Below are positions 11,726 through 24,600 of a DNA stretch of 64,000 nucleotides, piece after piece. Source of the DNA: Epinephelus fuscoguttatus (Eukaryota; Chordata; Actinopteri; Perciformes; Serranidae); assembly GCF_011397635.1 (NCBI RefSeq), contig NC_064753.1, positions 33,566,322-33,630,321 on the forward strand, in the 5' to 3' direction. Position numbers and translations under genes: made by a program. Below the pieces are notes generated by a model. It did not search any database, was not told where the DNA came from, and saw only the letters and a program-made list of their open reading frames with translations. Position 1 is the stretch's first letter. Each line of letters begins with the position of its first letter.

Positions 11726-12289
11726 CAGCTCCAGTTTCGTCACTGAGTCTTGGTGTGTGAGTAACAGAGGAGTCAAAGAAATAGAGGAAATCCTTGGTGA
11801 AATACTCAGCACATTTCCCCTTTTTGGTCTGTCAATTACTTCACTTTTTTTAATCTAATAGGACAAAAGACTTTCTCCTTGGCATGACCAGTGATGGGCT
11901 GTTTCCTCCTGCACCATCCTTTTTTAAGAAAATAACTGATTTTGCCTTTACAGAAGAATTTATACAGTAATATTATCTAAATGTGCACTCATCTTTACCC
12001 ACTGTAGCGTTTCAGGTTTATGGACTTTTTGGTCATTTGCTTTTTTATTATCTAATTATGGCCACTCCTTATGGGAAAATGTGCTCTGTCCTCAATAGAG
12101 TGATGTTAAAATGCAACAAGCTTACTTGTAATGTTTCAGGATCACCACACATTGGCATATCAAAGGTCAAGTTTCCTTTTTTCATAGAACAGTAATAAAG
12201 TGACAATAAAAAGACATTCATGTGAGCAAAAACAACCAGATAGACTTGAAGCAAAATTGCTTGTTGGTCCTGTATGTTCAGTTTTTAGT

Positions 12290-12530
12290 GGCTTCATATT
12301 GGCAGAAATGAAATATAATAAGTATGTTTTCTTTAGTGCATAAACACCTGAAAATAACAATCATTGTGTTGCATCACCTTAGAATGAGTTTCTTATATCT
12401 ACATAGGGAGCAGGTTCACAGAGTTCAGCATGTTGTGCTGCCAGCCACATCTCTACAGTAGCCCAGAATGGACAAACACTGACTCTAGATGGGGCCTGTC
12501 ATGCCTTCCAGCCTCTCCAAGACACACAGA
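12290..12530. repeat. Fragment related to the 9437-10352 element
   Basis: Shares CATATTGGCAGAAATG, CCTTAGAATGAG, ACATAGGG and CTACAGTAGCCCAGA with 9470-9670. Together with 13076-13200 it looks like one older copy interrupted by the SINE at 12761-13075. The stretch 11730-12289 holds no gene that I can support. Confidence 0.55.
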
Positions 12531-12760
12531 CTTTTTTTTTTTTTAAGGTGAAAGAAAATAGAATGAATCCTTCTTGGGGCTGACGGCAATGATCGTTGTC
12601 ATTGTCGATATTTTCTTGATTTATGGACTAATTATTTGAGTGTAAGCCCATCACAGTATTTCTAGGGCCTAAGGTTGTATCTTCAAACGTGTGATTTTGT
12701 CTGACCAACAGTTCAGAACCCAGTGAAATTCAATTTACTGTAATCTAAGACAAATAAGTG

Positions 12761-13075
12761 TGGTGGCAGTAGCTCAGTCTGTGGGGACTTGGCTTGGGAA
12801 CCAGAAGGTTGCTGGTTCAAGTGCCCATCTGGACCAAATATGGAGCATGGACTGGCAGCTGGGGAGGTGCCTGTGCACTGCCAGGGTAGACAGAGCAAGG
12901 CAGCAAACCCCCAACTGCCCAGGGTAACCTCCCCATCCTGACATCCCTCCATTTAATGCATGTATAGGTCCTGTTTGTGCATGTGTGTGTATTTCAGACC
13001 CGTGTGTACATGACAACAGAGTGAAAAACATTGAATTTCCCCTTTGGGATTAATCAAGTATGTCGTCTTTCTCTT
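12761..13075 (+). mobile_element. tRNA-derived SINE with L2-like tail
   Basis: The head GGCAGTAGCTCAGTCTGTGG resembles a tRNA A box and GCTGGTTCAAGTGCCC a B box. The 3' end TTGAATTTCCCCTTTGGGAT then TAATCAAGTA is the tail shared by many fish SINEs and L2-clade LINEs. Full-length looking; no target-site duplication was found by eye. Confidence 0.75.
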
Positions 13076-13899
13076 CTTTATTGTTTTAAATCACAGTTTG
13101 TTTTGGACAGGATGAGACCTCTGCTGATATTTCGGTTCCTGGGAAAAACTTACTGATGGTCTGGTTTAGGAAAAAGGTGATAGTCCCTGTAATTCTGATA
13201 CAGGGATTAGGCAAAGTAGGTCATTGCTTTTTTTTTTTTTTTTCTCAAATGAGATAATTTATCTTATAGTTTCTTTGATATTGTTCTTAGAAATCTTTCT
13301 TTTCACGTTTAAATAATCTACTAGTAACCTCTGATCACTGACAAGACAAAACGAGAGACAGTCCTGTTATCTCTGTGGAACCAGTGCTGAGTTTATAGGC
13401 CTTTGTGTAAAAATATAATAATCCCCTAACGATTAATTGATCTAAATAAGACCCACTCCAAGCCATTAGACTGCCCTAAATAAAGGTGTCAGTGTTTGGC
13501 AGCGACTAACAATGGAAACATGAGAGAGAAAAATGCAGCTATTGAGCGTTTCTCTGACAGTATCTCACATCAGGATGTAAAGTGATTAATAATTCACCTG
13601 CTACCTTTACAAATAAAACCATTAGGAGCTACAGTGCGTACAGGAGCAATCAAATAATGCTCTGCTGCACTTCCACTCCACTGCAGCTGGTGAATGACAC
13701 AACGAGCGTGCGTTTCAGTTGACGGAAACAACCGAGTGGGCGTGAAGTGGGTAATTGGAGAGAATATCCGGGCTTTCTGGGAATGTGATGGGTGGGCACC
13801 AGCGCAAAGGGCAACACAATGCAAGGGCAGAGACGGAAGAGGAGTCACTCCGCCTTCAAAATCATAGTGTCAGGCCTAACCTGTATGAAATATGATGAT

Positions 13900-14219
13900 C
13901 AGACAGACTCTAAGTAAGTCAAAATGATTAGATAGCAGAAGTCAAAATGTCAATAAGTCAAATTTATGATCTAGTCAGATTTGATCCCATAGTTTATTTG
14001 ACTTAGTTTCCTGATACGTTTGATTAAGTAGCCTATTTCATAATTTACTTGACCTGTGACTCAAGTTGGACTTAGTGTCTCATGGGTTTAACTTTTCATT
14101 TTTTTTTCTACATAGCAGGTCATAGCTTATTTTGTTTTTATTTATTAATTTAGTCCATACTTTAGTAAGTCATATTTTGGCCTAATTTTGATTTAGTATT
14201 TCCATTTTTTTCCTTAACA

Positions 14220-14255
<36 letters not shown>

Positions 14256-15250
14256 GGGATACTATGTTTATTTTTTGTTTGATTTCGTATCAAACATATG
14301 TTACTTCATAGTCAGGAGCCATATTAATTTGACTCAGTAAGTCAGATTTATGATGCATGCATGAACTTTTTACTTAGCAATAACTTTAACTTAGTCTATT
14401 GTAATTTACTCAGTGAGTTATAAGTTGGATTTAGCAGTCCAAATTTTTGACTTAGAATTCATTTTGACTTAGTGTCTCATAATTTATTTGAATTCATGAG
14501 TCATAAGTTGGATTTAGTGTCTCACGATTTTGATATATTATATATATATATATATTATATGGCATATTGTTTTTGTTTGTTTTTATTTAGCAAGTCATAG
14601 TCTAAATTTGATAGTATTTCAGATTTTATTTTATTTTATTTTATAATTTTTTTAGTCAGGAAGTCAATATTATGGAATACCATCTCTTTTTTTGTTTGAT
14701 TTAGTATTTAATAAATGTGATTTGGTAGCCTATCAGTAATTTGAAGTAGCCAAAAACTTTTGAATTAGTAATAACTTTGACTTCATGTCTCATAATTTAC
14801 CTTACCCAGCAGGTCATAAATTAGATTTAGCAGTCCATATATTATTTTTATTTGACTTAGAATAAATTTTGACTTAGTGTCTCATAATTCACTTTACTCA
14901 GTGAGTCATGAGTTTGCTTTAGCTATTTATATTTTATTTATTTATTTATTTATTAAGACTTTTAACATAATTTTGCATTCATTGTATTGTATTTTTTATT
15001 TTTTTTTATTTTGACTTGGTAAACCATTTTAACCGGTATGACCATAGAAATAAAAAAAATATTTCTATGATTAGAACTCTGTTTTAGTGCGTCATCATTA
15101 GTATTGTAAAGTTAATACTGATTTAACACTAGCATTTTATTTATTTATTTATTTATTTATTTAAATAATAATAATATTCAGTTTCGTATGTTTGACTGGG
15201 TCGGTCATAGTTTGTCCCAAAATTAATATTTTCATTTTCATCCTGCGTCA
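13900..15250. repeat. Degenerate AT-rich minisatellite upstream of LY75
   Basis: Phrases such as GACTTAGTGTCTCATAATTT, AGTCATAAGTTGGATTTAG and TTTAGCAGTCCA recur irregularly, with larger segments near 14380-14530 and 14765-14920 resembling each other. Embedded simple repeats: (ATT)n 14221-14255, (TA)n about 14535-14560, (TTTA)n 14930-14955 and 15138-15165. No open reading frame of interest. Confidence 0.65.
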
Positions 15251-15299
15251 CAACCTGTCATCCTTCACTGCTCCATATCATTTCTGAACAGCAGTTAGT

Positions 15300-15544
15300 C
15301 GACTTTATTTAAGACGTTAGACCGGAAGTCTCTTCCCTCACTGTGAGTGACGTTAACTTGACGGCGCCGTCGGAGCGGGACTGTGGATAACACAGCTGAC
15401 AGTTGGAGAACTGGGTTAGGTTAGTTATCTGATCACTTTCGCTTTGGAGTTTGGAGTTCAGTTATCGATCGGCCTATATCCACAGCTCGACTCTCCGGGA
15501 GGGCCGATTCTTTATGAATCCATCAAAAACACTGAGCCGTGACC
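15300..15544 (+). promoter_or_regulatory. ly75: LY75 promoter/5'UTR region
   Basis: GC content rises sharply after the AT-rich minisatellite. ACCGGAAGTC at 15321-15330 contains an ETS-family core (CCGGAAGT), followed by GTGACGTT (CRE-like half site) near 15346-15353 and GACGGCGCCGTC, a GC-rich palindrome at about 15360-15371. No convincing TATA box at a clear distance. The transcription start is not determinable; the leader to the ATG at 15545 is probably under 200 nt. Confidence 0.5.
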
Positions 15545-15641
15545 ATGCTGAAAATACCCACAGCGACACTTTGCCTTTGTTTGTTGACTGTGTTGGACAC
15601 AACTGTGTTCTTGGGAACTTGCTCGCAGGCCAACGACAAAG
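15545..15641 (+). CDS. ly75: LY75 exon 1: signal peptide
   Basis: Encodes [20 protein letters not shown] and on to QANDK: a hydrophobic leader with likely cleavage around residues 26-29. Donor G|GTAAGT, phase 1. Confidence 0.9.
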
Positions 15642-18600
15642 GTAAGTCCGACACTTTGCTTTCATTTCTGTGCCACTTTTCGTGTTTTCAACTATGACGA
15701 AGCTGTTTCGGCCATTTAGTTTCGACTTAGCTGTAAAACTTTGTCCCAGAGGAGCGCGACAGGAGTCCGAGGACAATAGCGTCAAAGCTGCTGGAGGCAA
15801 ACACAAAAAACAACTCTTAGGTTAACTCCTTAGTAGTTTGACATTGTTTCCATCCTCATGTGAGTTTGATGCCTCAACATATTGTGACAGGTCAAACAAA
15901 CTGCATACTCATCCCTCCTCCCCTGAGGAGTTGTGTGTAAGTCATGTGCGTATCTGTGTTGCTCTCAGTGTGTAGGCTAAGCTGCTGTTTACTCTCCTTA
16001 GAGTCTAATGAAGCCTGAGTGGCTACAATACTACACTGTGATGCTGTGTTATAATATCATTTTCTATTTTTAAAAGCTTGTGTGATTGGGTACTGTCTAT
16101 ATGCCAGCTGTTTTTAATTGTTTGCTCCATATTTTGCTGTGATCTGTGTTCTCACAAGTCCAAACCTCCTTTCCACTCTTTATTTCTTTGGATAAATATG
16201 CAGCTACTAAAATGTTTTATATAAAATTTCCTTCTCAATATAAAGATCCAATTACTGTGTCAAAGCCTTCGCTACACTGCCAGTTTTTTTTTTACTTTCT
16301 TATTTGTTGCCTTAAAAGTAGCCCAATTTAAATAAATGAGCCAAAATAGTCCAATAAACACACATCAGTTGTGACTTTTTAAATATATATATACTGTGCA
16401 TATATACACTATAGTCAGCTCTTTCCACTATTTTACATGTTATTAAAAATTGAATCTTAAGGTAATGGTCAGTCTAGCAGTTAACAGTATTTTAAAGACA
16501 CATTTATCTTATGTTGGACATTTATCAGGGATTTTGCCCAGCTTTAATGTGGCAAATGAGCAACTTCTTTTCAGAATATTTTCATTATCTCTTTGGCAAC
16601 CTCTTGTCAATATGAAAGAAATTAAACACAGGAAATAAGGAAATGGCCAACCATTTATATACACCCAAATTCCCCCAACCTTCCCTTAAAAAAAAATATA
16701 GAGGAGATGATCTCAATGTGCTCAATTGTAGCTTCTGTTGTAAGTAGTTTGAGCCAATTTTCTTTGGGATTTTACCTGTATGGCCCACAAAGATAGACCT
16801 TGAAACCCAAATCAGAGCCCAGTCCAGATCTTAAGAGTACAGCAACAAACAGGTGGAGGTCAGCCATATTTTAAACTCTTTTCTATGTCTGTCTCATCCT
16901 CATAGATGAAGATGCTTTCACCATCCAGCACTCGAGCACAGGGCAGTGCCTGGGCACAGGGGCTTCAACAGACTTGACTCTTGCCTCCTGTGACCCAAAA
17001 AGCAACTCCCAGCTGTGGAAGTGGGGTTCAGGTCACCGTCTCTTCCATGTGCACACGACCCTCTGCTTGGCGTTGGACGTCCGCACCAAGGCATTATCCC
17101 TGGTCGACTGTGGCACCAACATCCTGCTGTGGTGGCGTTGCCTGGATGGAGCTGTGTACACTGTTTATGAAATGGGCTTGACGGTCAGCAATGGCAAAGT
17201 CACCACCAAACGGGACACTAATGATACTTGGGTGAGAGGAGGATCCCAGGACAGCATCTGCCAGAAGCTGTACCGCAGTGAGTGTGGTTTTATTTTGTTT
17301 TGTGTGAGAGAGAAAATGCTTACATACTGTCAATGTGCAAAAAACCTGAGTGCTTTGTGATGTCCATTATGGAGCTCTAATGCTTGGGGAAAATATCAGT
17401 TGAGAAATTAAAGTTGTATTGAATTCAGTTTGTGTTGAGTGTAATAATGGATTTATGTCTTTCAGTGTAGCACGCTAGAAATTATCCACTTCCTCAATTC
17501 AACCTTCTGAGCCTAAGCTACACCCTTATATATAGAGGTGTTACCTCCGTTGGCCTTTGTCTCACATGACCAAACAGGTTCTTGCGCATTTTAAACAGAA
17601 CCCGACTGGTTGGTTATCTTCATTCCTATCAATTATTACTCCTTTACGCTCGGTAACAACACGGTGTGTCACAAAATTCTAGGCTAAGGAAAATACCTAT
17701 CTCTGAAATGTGTTTATCTGAGTTTTAAAACTGTGCCTTTAGAATTTCTGGGGAATTCCTTCAGGGGTGCTAAATGATAGTGCGTATGGCTGTGTGGCGC
17801 ATTGCATCAGAGAAGCTGGCTTTCACTTTTGTTTTGTGGATATATGAGAAGATGTTTGGAATTACAATACACTTATGTGTCCTGTTTATTACACTAATAA
17901 GTATCTATAAGAGTGGACAGAAAAGGTTTAGATGTTAATAATAGATTTTTAAACTGCAATTTTTTTCAATAATAATAATAGTAGTATGTGCTGAGTTTAA
18001 TAAAAAAAAAATTTGTAGATTAGCATGTGTAAGAGCTAAAGTGGCATTAAGTGACAGGGATTTTTTTATTCAAATAATTCATCTTTATAACCCAAACAAT
18101 TTGCCTTTTTAAGAGGGATTTTTGCTGAAATGTGCGAGCTGATGTCTGTCAGAAAAAAACACATGAAGCAGGAATTAAAGTTTTAGATGTATATCCAGAG
18201 GACACAGAATATGAGTGTGAGTGGTGTATGCTTTCCTTATGATAAATCGTAAAAAATAAGAACACACAAACTAGGATGATCTAGACTAGCATGAAGGAGC
18301 ATTTAGATACCTTTCACGTCTTCTGTGATGAGTTTTTCTGCACTTGATTTTTGCTCACTTGTTACTTCTTTGTCATAGAATGTTATTTCTCCTAATTTAT
18401 AGTTCTTCTATACACCAACATGCAGGATCTGATGTTAGGGTGAATGGTGAGGTACATATATGGTATCATCTAACCTAATAAAATAGTTAGTCTGCTTAGA
18501 CAGGTCTTGCTGGCAGAGAGAGTAATTAATGGATAGGAAATAATCGCTCTTCTTAATGGAGGACCTGGTGACATTTGTTGTTGCAGCGGTTACTGACTCA

Positions 18601-21600
18601 TCCGTAGGCTTAACTGAGATGATGAGTACGTGGGAGTGAACTGGCAGTTGAATAAAATTAGGTTGCCTATAAACTGCTTTTGTAGTTGGAAGAAGTCTCA
18701 AGATTAAGTTATATGTGGCAGTTAGGGCTGGGCGATGAGGAGGAAATTAAATAACATGATATTTTTGACCAAATACCTTGATATAGATATTGTTACAATA
18801 TTGTAGGGTTGACTATTGATGCTTTCACAGATTATTTCCACAGTTAGATTGTTGGTGGATATAATGACTCAGTTGGTAAAGGCAAATAATAGAACAGCCA
18901 GAACAGTCAGAAAATTACATCACTTTACTGTAATGCAGCCTTTTAAACCAGGAAAAGACAACACTCATGATATTATATTACTGTACTCTCAAACAGGGGC
19001 AAAGGCATTTTCTTTTATACTAGTCATACAATATTTTATGTAATTGCAGCATCTCCTTATCACTTTAATTGAAAATCAGAATCAGAAATACTTTGTTGAC
19101 CCCAAGGGGAATTTATGATTTGTTAGAGTTAGAGTTGCTCCGATGTAAAGAATAGAGAATTATAAGAAGAATAAGAGCATGAAACAAAGTGTGTAAATAT
19201 AGAGCAGTGAATAAAAAATAGAGATAAATGAAATGTGCATTAAAATGAAAATAAAATGCACATTTTGCCACAGTGTTTAATACTAGTACTTAAGATATAA
19301 AATTTAAATATAGGATAAAAAAAAACAGCTGCACAGTTGAATAATTTCTCAGAATTATGCAGGAAGCATCTGTATTTTTTGAGGGTATAAAAAATTCTAC
19401 CTACGATATTTTTTTTAATAATCAGCAATTTTTATTGTTTTCTTTTGAACAGAAAAAACAGCATCAAATGGGATACATCATACAACCATAAAAAAATCTG
19501 TAAAAATAGAGTATAAGGTCTGAAAAGGTTACACAGTTTTATGATAAGACACAAGACAATGCTGAGATGGACTGAATAAAAGAAAATTAGCAATACTAAA
19601 AATATATCCTAAATAATCATTGGCAGATCAGTGAAAATAAATGTCATGTGACACATTTCTAAATAATTGTGAAGGATTTGAGCCAGTATGTTAACATCGC
19701 CCACTTAGGGTAGTATTTCTCCACCTGATGGATAAGCCTAAAGGAGAGGCCCTCGTGCAGCCACAATACCCAGTTGGGAGAACCACACCCTGGCTGGTGG
19801 TAAAGTGATCGTCTTCCATTCTGTTCCAATACGTTTTCTCCCCAGCATGAGAGATGTCTGGACCCAGTCTGCCTGGGGTGCAGACGGGTCATAGAGGAAC
19901 AGGATCACTCAGAGCAAACAAGCAGAATTTTTGTGCAACAGGACAACAGTATGTGGAGGAGTGTGCTAACACTCACCCCACACCACCAGAAATCCGGGCC
20001 ATCTCTTAATTCCACCCTAGAGAACCTTGAGGAGGACCAGTATGTCCTGTTTATACTTTTAAACTGCACTAGTCTCATTCTAAGTTTCCGTGATGTTTTC
20101 TTACTGTTCCTTAAAATGTTCTGTTCCTGCTCTTTGAATGTTTGGTTAAGATCATTCTCCCAGGCTGATTTAAGATCAGAGCCCAGACTGCCAAAACTTT
20201 TAAGCAACTGAAGTAGTATGTTGATGCCTCATGGCCAGCACCAAATATTTTAACCACATTAGAGAGAATGTCAGAGCTTGGCAGGGAAGTTGTAGTGGAA
20301 CCAAATGTTTGAGTTAAGAGATGTTTAATTTGAAGATATCTCCAAAACTGCTGACAGCGGAGACCAAATTGCTGCATCAGTGCAACCCTCGGGATTTCTG
20401 AATACACTGGTCCACTCTAATACCTTGATACTGCCACAGTCTGTTAGATGTAGTGTTTCATCAATTTTAATTGCCAAAATGCAATACTACACTAACTATG
20501 TCTACAGGTTTTCTGTGTTTGTGGTTCTTTTGATCACAAATAAATACATTTCTGTCCAATTATTTTGTACAACATTTCCAAAGAAAGACTTTCCTCTCAT
20601 CTTAGGGTGTTATCACACTTGGTCCTTTTCAGCCCTCTAAACGGACTCAGATCAGTGTATATCTGAACACTCCAAGAGAACTCAGACCCCTCTGAAGCGA
20701 ACCAAGGCCATGGTGCGGTTCACGTTAACCTGTGCCTTGTGAACACAAAAAGCTCCAGGTTTGATTTGCTCTTTGCCGTTGTATTTAGTCCTCTAGATCA
20801 CATGCTGTTGCACACTTGAAAAAATAGACGAAACCATGTTGGCCTGTAATGCTGGTAAGGACGCAAGACGAGAAGTAGTAAGTAAATAGAAAATACTGCA
20901 TGTCTCCAGTTGTGGAATGTAGAATACATCAAACGGCAGCAGTCTATAGCACAGAAACGCTGAGGGTTTCCTCCAATTTTAAGTTTATCTGAAAGCGAGG
21001 GGCTTTTCAGCAGTTCCACATCAAAGTAAAAAAACAGACTAGGTCAGTATATATAGTGTGAACAGAAAGAAAACTGAGTCCTTTTTCAAATGGCGTGACA
21101 CTGTGAACACAAAAAGACCCGAGTCCCTTTTCTGTTGGTCCACTTTTTGGTGCACTTTAATAGGACTGAGTTCGGTTTGTTTAAAAAGGACTATATGTGA
21201 AAACACCCTTTGTTCACTGTGGTCTGCTGAGTGTGTGTTGGTGTGATGTGAGAAAAAGAAACGGTGGTTTGGTGTATGTCACAAGACACCAAACTTCACT
21301 TTAAACAATTCACTGTCCAAACATATTTGTTTTTCTTGGAAATGACATCCATGCCTGAGTTCGGTTTGTTTAAAAAGGACTATATGTGAAAACACCCTTT
21401 GTTCACTGTGGTCTGCTGAGTGTGTGTTGGTGTGGTGTGAGAAAAAGAAACGGTGGTTTGGTGTATGTCACAAGACACCAAACTTCATTTTAAACAAATC
21501 ACTGTCCAAACACGTTTGTTTTTCTTGGAAATGACACCCATGCCAGAGGCGTGTAACAGGTCTTTGACTTTGCTCTTTTCTCACGTCTCCTCTCTGTGCA

Positions 21601-24600
21601 GTTGTCCACACCACCGGTGGGAACTCTGCTGGCTCTCCCTGTGTGTTTCCCTTCAAATACAATGGCAGCTGGCATCACGGGTGTCTCCCAGATGCAGATT
21701 TCCCTGGACTGTCCTGGTGTTCCACATCAGCGGACTATTACCAAGACCAAAAGAGGGGACACTGTCTAACACCTGGCATGTTGTATTATATTATCATAAG
21801 CTTCATGATTTTTGTCCCTTGTACTTGACAAGATGTTGACTATTGAGACGTTCAGCTGCTGAATTTTAGAATTTAGGCTTTTTTTTTTTTTTTTTTTGCA
21901 TGGCTGGATGTTTTCCAGGACCCAGTCATGACATTAATGACCTAAATTGTCTACTAGGGGCTGGTGTGTGCCAGCTATTTTCACTTCATAATCTGTCTTT
22001 CTTTGTAATATATCATGATAAATTACATCCGGCATTAACAAAACCAAATGACATGCTTAGATTCTCACAGTGACACTCTTTGACCTTGCAGAGGAGGGTT
22101 GCCAGACTCTGTTTGCCGGGCCGGAAGAGGAATCCTGCTATGAGTTTGTATCCAGTGCCGCAGTGACCTGGCATGAAGCTCTGGATTCATGTCGTAGTCA
22201 GGGAGCTGATCTGCTGAGTGTGTTGAGGCCTGAAGATCTCCTCACCAAAACCTGTAAGACTAGTTTAATATTTGTTACGTTTTCTACGCCTCTTTTGTTT
22301 CCTCTGTTTCTGCTCCACCTGTGAGCTAACAAAAATCACCAAGAAGGCAAAGTCGTCAGCTCTGTGTTGGACGTATTGGATTCAGCATTTGCACAATCTA
22401 AAGCTTCCTAACACGTTTATAACACGTATAATGATAAAAACTGTAATAATATTAAGCTGACTAGGCAACTACAACTAAATGGCTCCATGTAATTACTTAC
22501 ATATAGTTAAAAGTGAGCCTAGAGTGACTGAGAACGATCAGTTTGTACGAGCACTGACATGACCTCATTAGATCTTACCTAGAGTAAGTGCTGCAGATCA
22601 TCTGCACGCTAACGGATACCATGAGGTTTTGTTGGTATCTACCATAAATTTGTCACGGGAGGCTGCCTCTGACTTCTTACCAATGTTGTAAGTGTGGATG
22701 TTGAGACAGACCCCGTTTTACTACTTCTTGTTTCTGCTCTTTGTGTGTTTTTTTTTTCTTCTTCTTTTTTTTAAACCTTGTTCATGGTGCTGTTGGCTTT
22801 TCCACTCTCAGGCTCATGATACATCAGCTGAAAACTATTCAGACAAGTTCAAGCACTAGAAATGTTTTAAAAAGTAAACTAAACAGTCTCGTAGGCTCAA
22901 GGATGCATTTCAGTCCTTAGTGTCTTCTAAAGGCCAAAACACACTGGCGGCGTACGGCGCGCATCAAAACAGCTGCCCCCATTATTTTCTATTTACAAAC
23001 CCCTACCGGCGGCGGCTTGACGCGCGTCGACGTGCCGCACCGCGGCACTTTACGCTATTGTCCTATTTTTCCAACGTCACCGCCCTTGAAAAATCGCTAT
23101 TTTGTACTTCCCAGCCTAGCGGACTGGAGTGTGCAATAGAAATCCGGTTGATGCCCCGCAGCACAACGCTTTTTGTGTGTGTTGGAGGCGGCACTTGACT
23201 CGCGTCAGTGACGCTGCCGTCATATGGCACCACCGGTGTGTTTTGGCCTTAAGGGTTTTGGGGTCATAGGCACTTCTGTGGGAATATCAAAACCAAAAGC
23301 AGTGTCTTTTGTTTGCAGAGCTTGCATCACTGTGATCTAACCTGTTATGTCTTGACATGACTTGCATCAAGAATATGTCATGTTCTTAAGTTAATGCTGC
23401 TGGCTGTTTGAGAACAAGGCTTTTGCAACTGCCTCCTTGTACTTGTGACACTTCAGCTACAGTGCTAACTTGTTTCGAGAAGTTGAAAACCACATCAAGG
23501 TGTGACTACAGCAACACCAGTTCCCTTTATCAGGCTGACCATGCTTCCTAAAATAGTGCCAGTTACTTTAAACCTAGATGCCCCTTCAGTTGACCTGTAC
23601 ACACAGTTTTGTGTCCCAGTTAGGGCCTGACTGTTATACGTGTCTCCCACTCTTCTCTTTTCTCTCCTTCCTTGTGTTTCATTATGTTGTTGTCACAATT
23701 CCAAATTATCTCGATGATTCATATTACTTTACACTTATTTCCTTTTTTTAATGTACGCATTACTTGTCCCGTGTCATGTGAATGTTGCATTGTGCAGTAC
23801 TGGAGGGCCTTGAGAATATGCCTGAGAGGATGTGGATCGGCCTTCACCAGTTAGACACCTCTCACGGCTGGCAGTGGTCAGACGGTTCCCCTCTCTCTGT
23901 CCTGCGCTGGGAAACAGGTGATGATGGTTATTATAGTTTTTTTTCTTCTTTTGTCTCGTGCTACTTTCTAATCTTTGCCCCGCTTCTGAGAGTACCAGTG
24001 TAAACATGTTGATTCAAAAATATTAAAACGGTTAGTGGTTAAACCCAACATTTCCTCATTTATGACTGGAAACACCTGCTTTTCCTATTACACCAAAACC
24101 CTGCATCCTGTTGTGATCTGCTGTTGTCACCACCCTTCTATAAACTGAGACGTGGTGTCATTCAGAGAAACAATGAGGCCAGTGTTGTAAAGAAGCTCAT
24201 TGTGCCTGGTTTTTGGGCACAGTGTGGCATTGGGATTGTTACTGTTGCTGAATAACTCATTAATAGTACTGAATGGAAGGCTTTATAAAGCCTTGTGGCT
24301 ATTGTAATATGTTTGCTGTTTGTTTCTTTCGTCTCAAAGGGAAAATGTTGTTCGACTTAACACTGTAGTGGGACCGTCAAGGATACTGCAGCCATCTGGC
24401 CTTCTGCTGATATGAGCTCTTTGTGGGTGCTATAATTTACGACAGGTCAATGTTGCTACTAGCAGCATTGTGTTGAACCGTTATTGCAACATCACACATT
24501 TCTTTTATATCACCTCTCTGTGTGACACACAGTTGATTAACCGAACCTAGAAAGATACCCAGAGGTAAATGCCACTCCTCTGCTCTGCTGTTAGAATCAG

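Larger units (their letters stand above)
17278..21601 (+). other. ly75: LY75 intron 2 (4.3 kb), repeat-rich
   Basis: The longest LY75 intron. From 17278 to about 19069 it holds AT-rich sequence I cannot assign. Then follow an L2-like tail fragment, an L1-like ORF2 fragment, a transposon with inverted termini and a tandem duplication, each listed separately. Confidence 0.7.

Noticed and set aside
12761..12840. tRNA gene
   Set aside because: Same reason: tRNA-like head of a SINE with an L2-type tail.
19650..20420. Overlapping frames as a spliced antisense gene
   Set aside because: Stops and frameshifts break an L1-type ORF2 pattern; a dead LINE fragment explains them.
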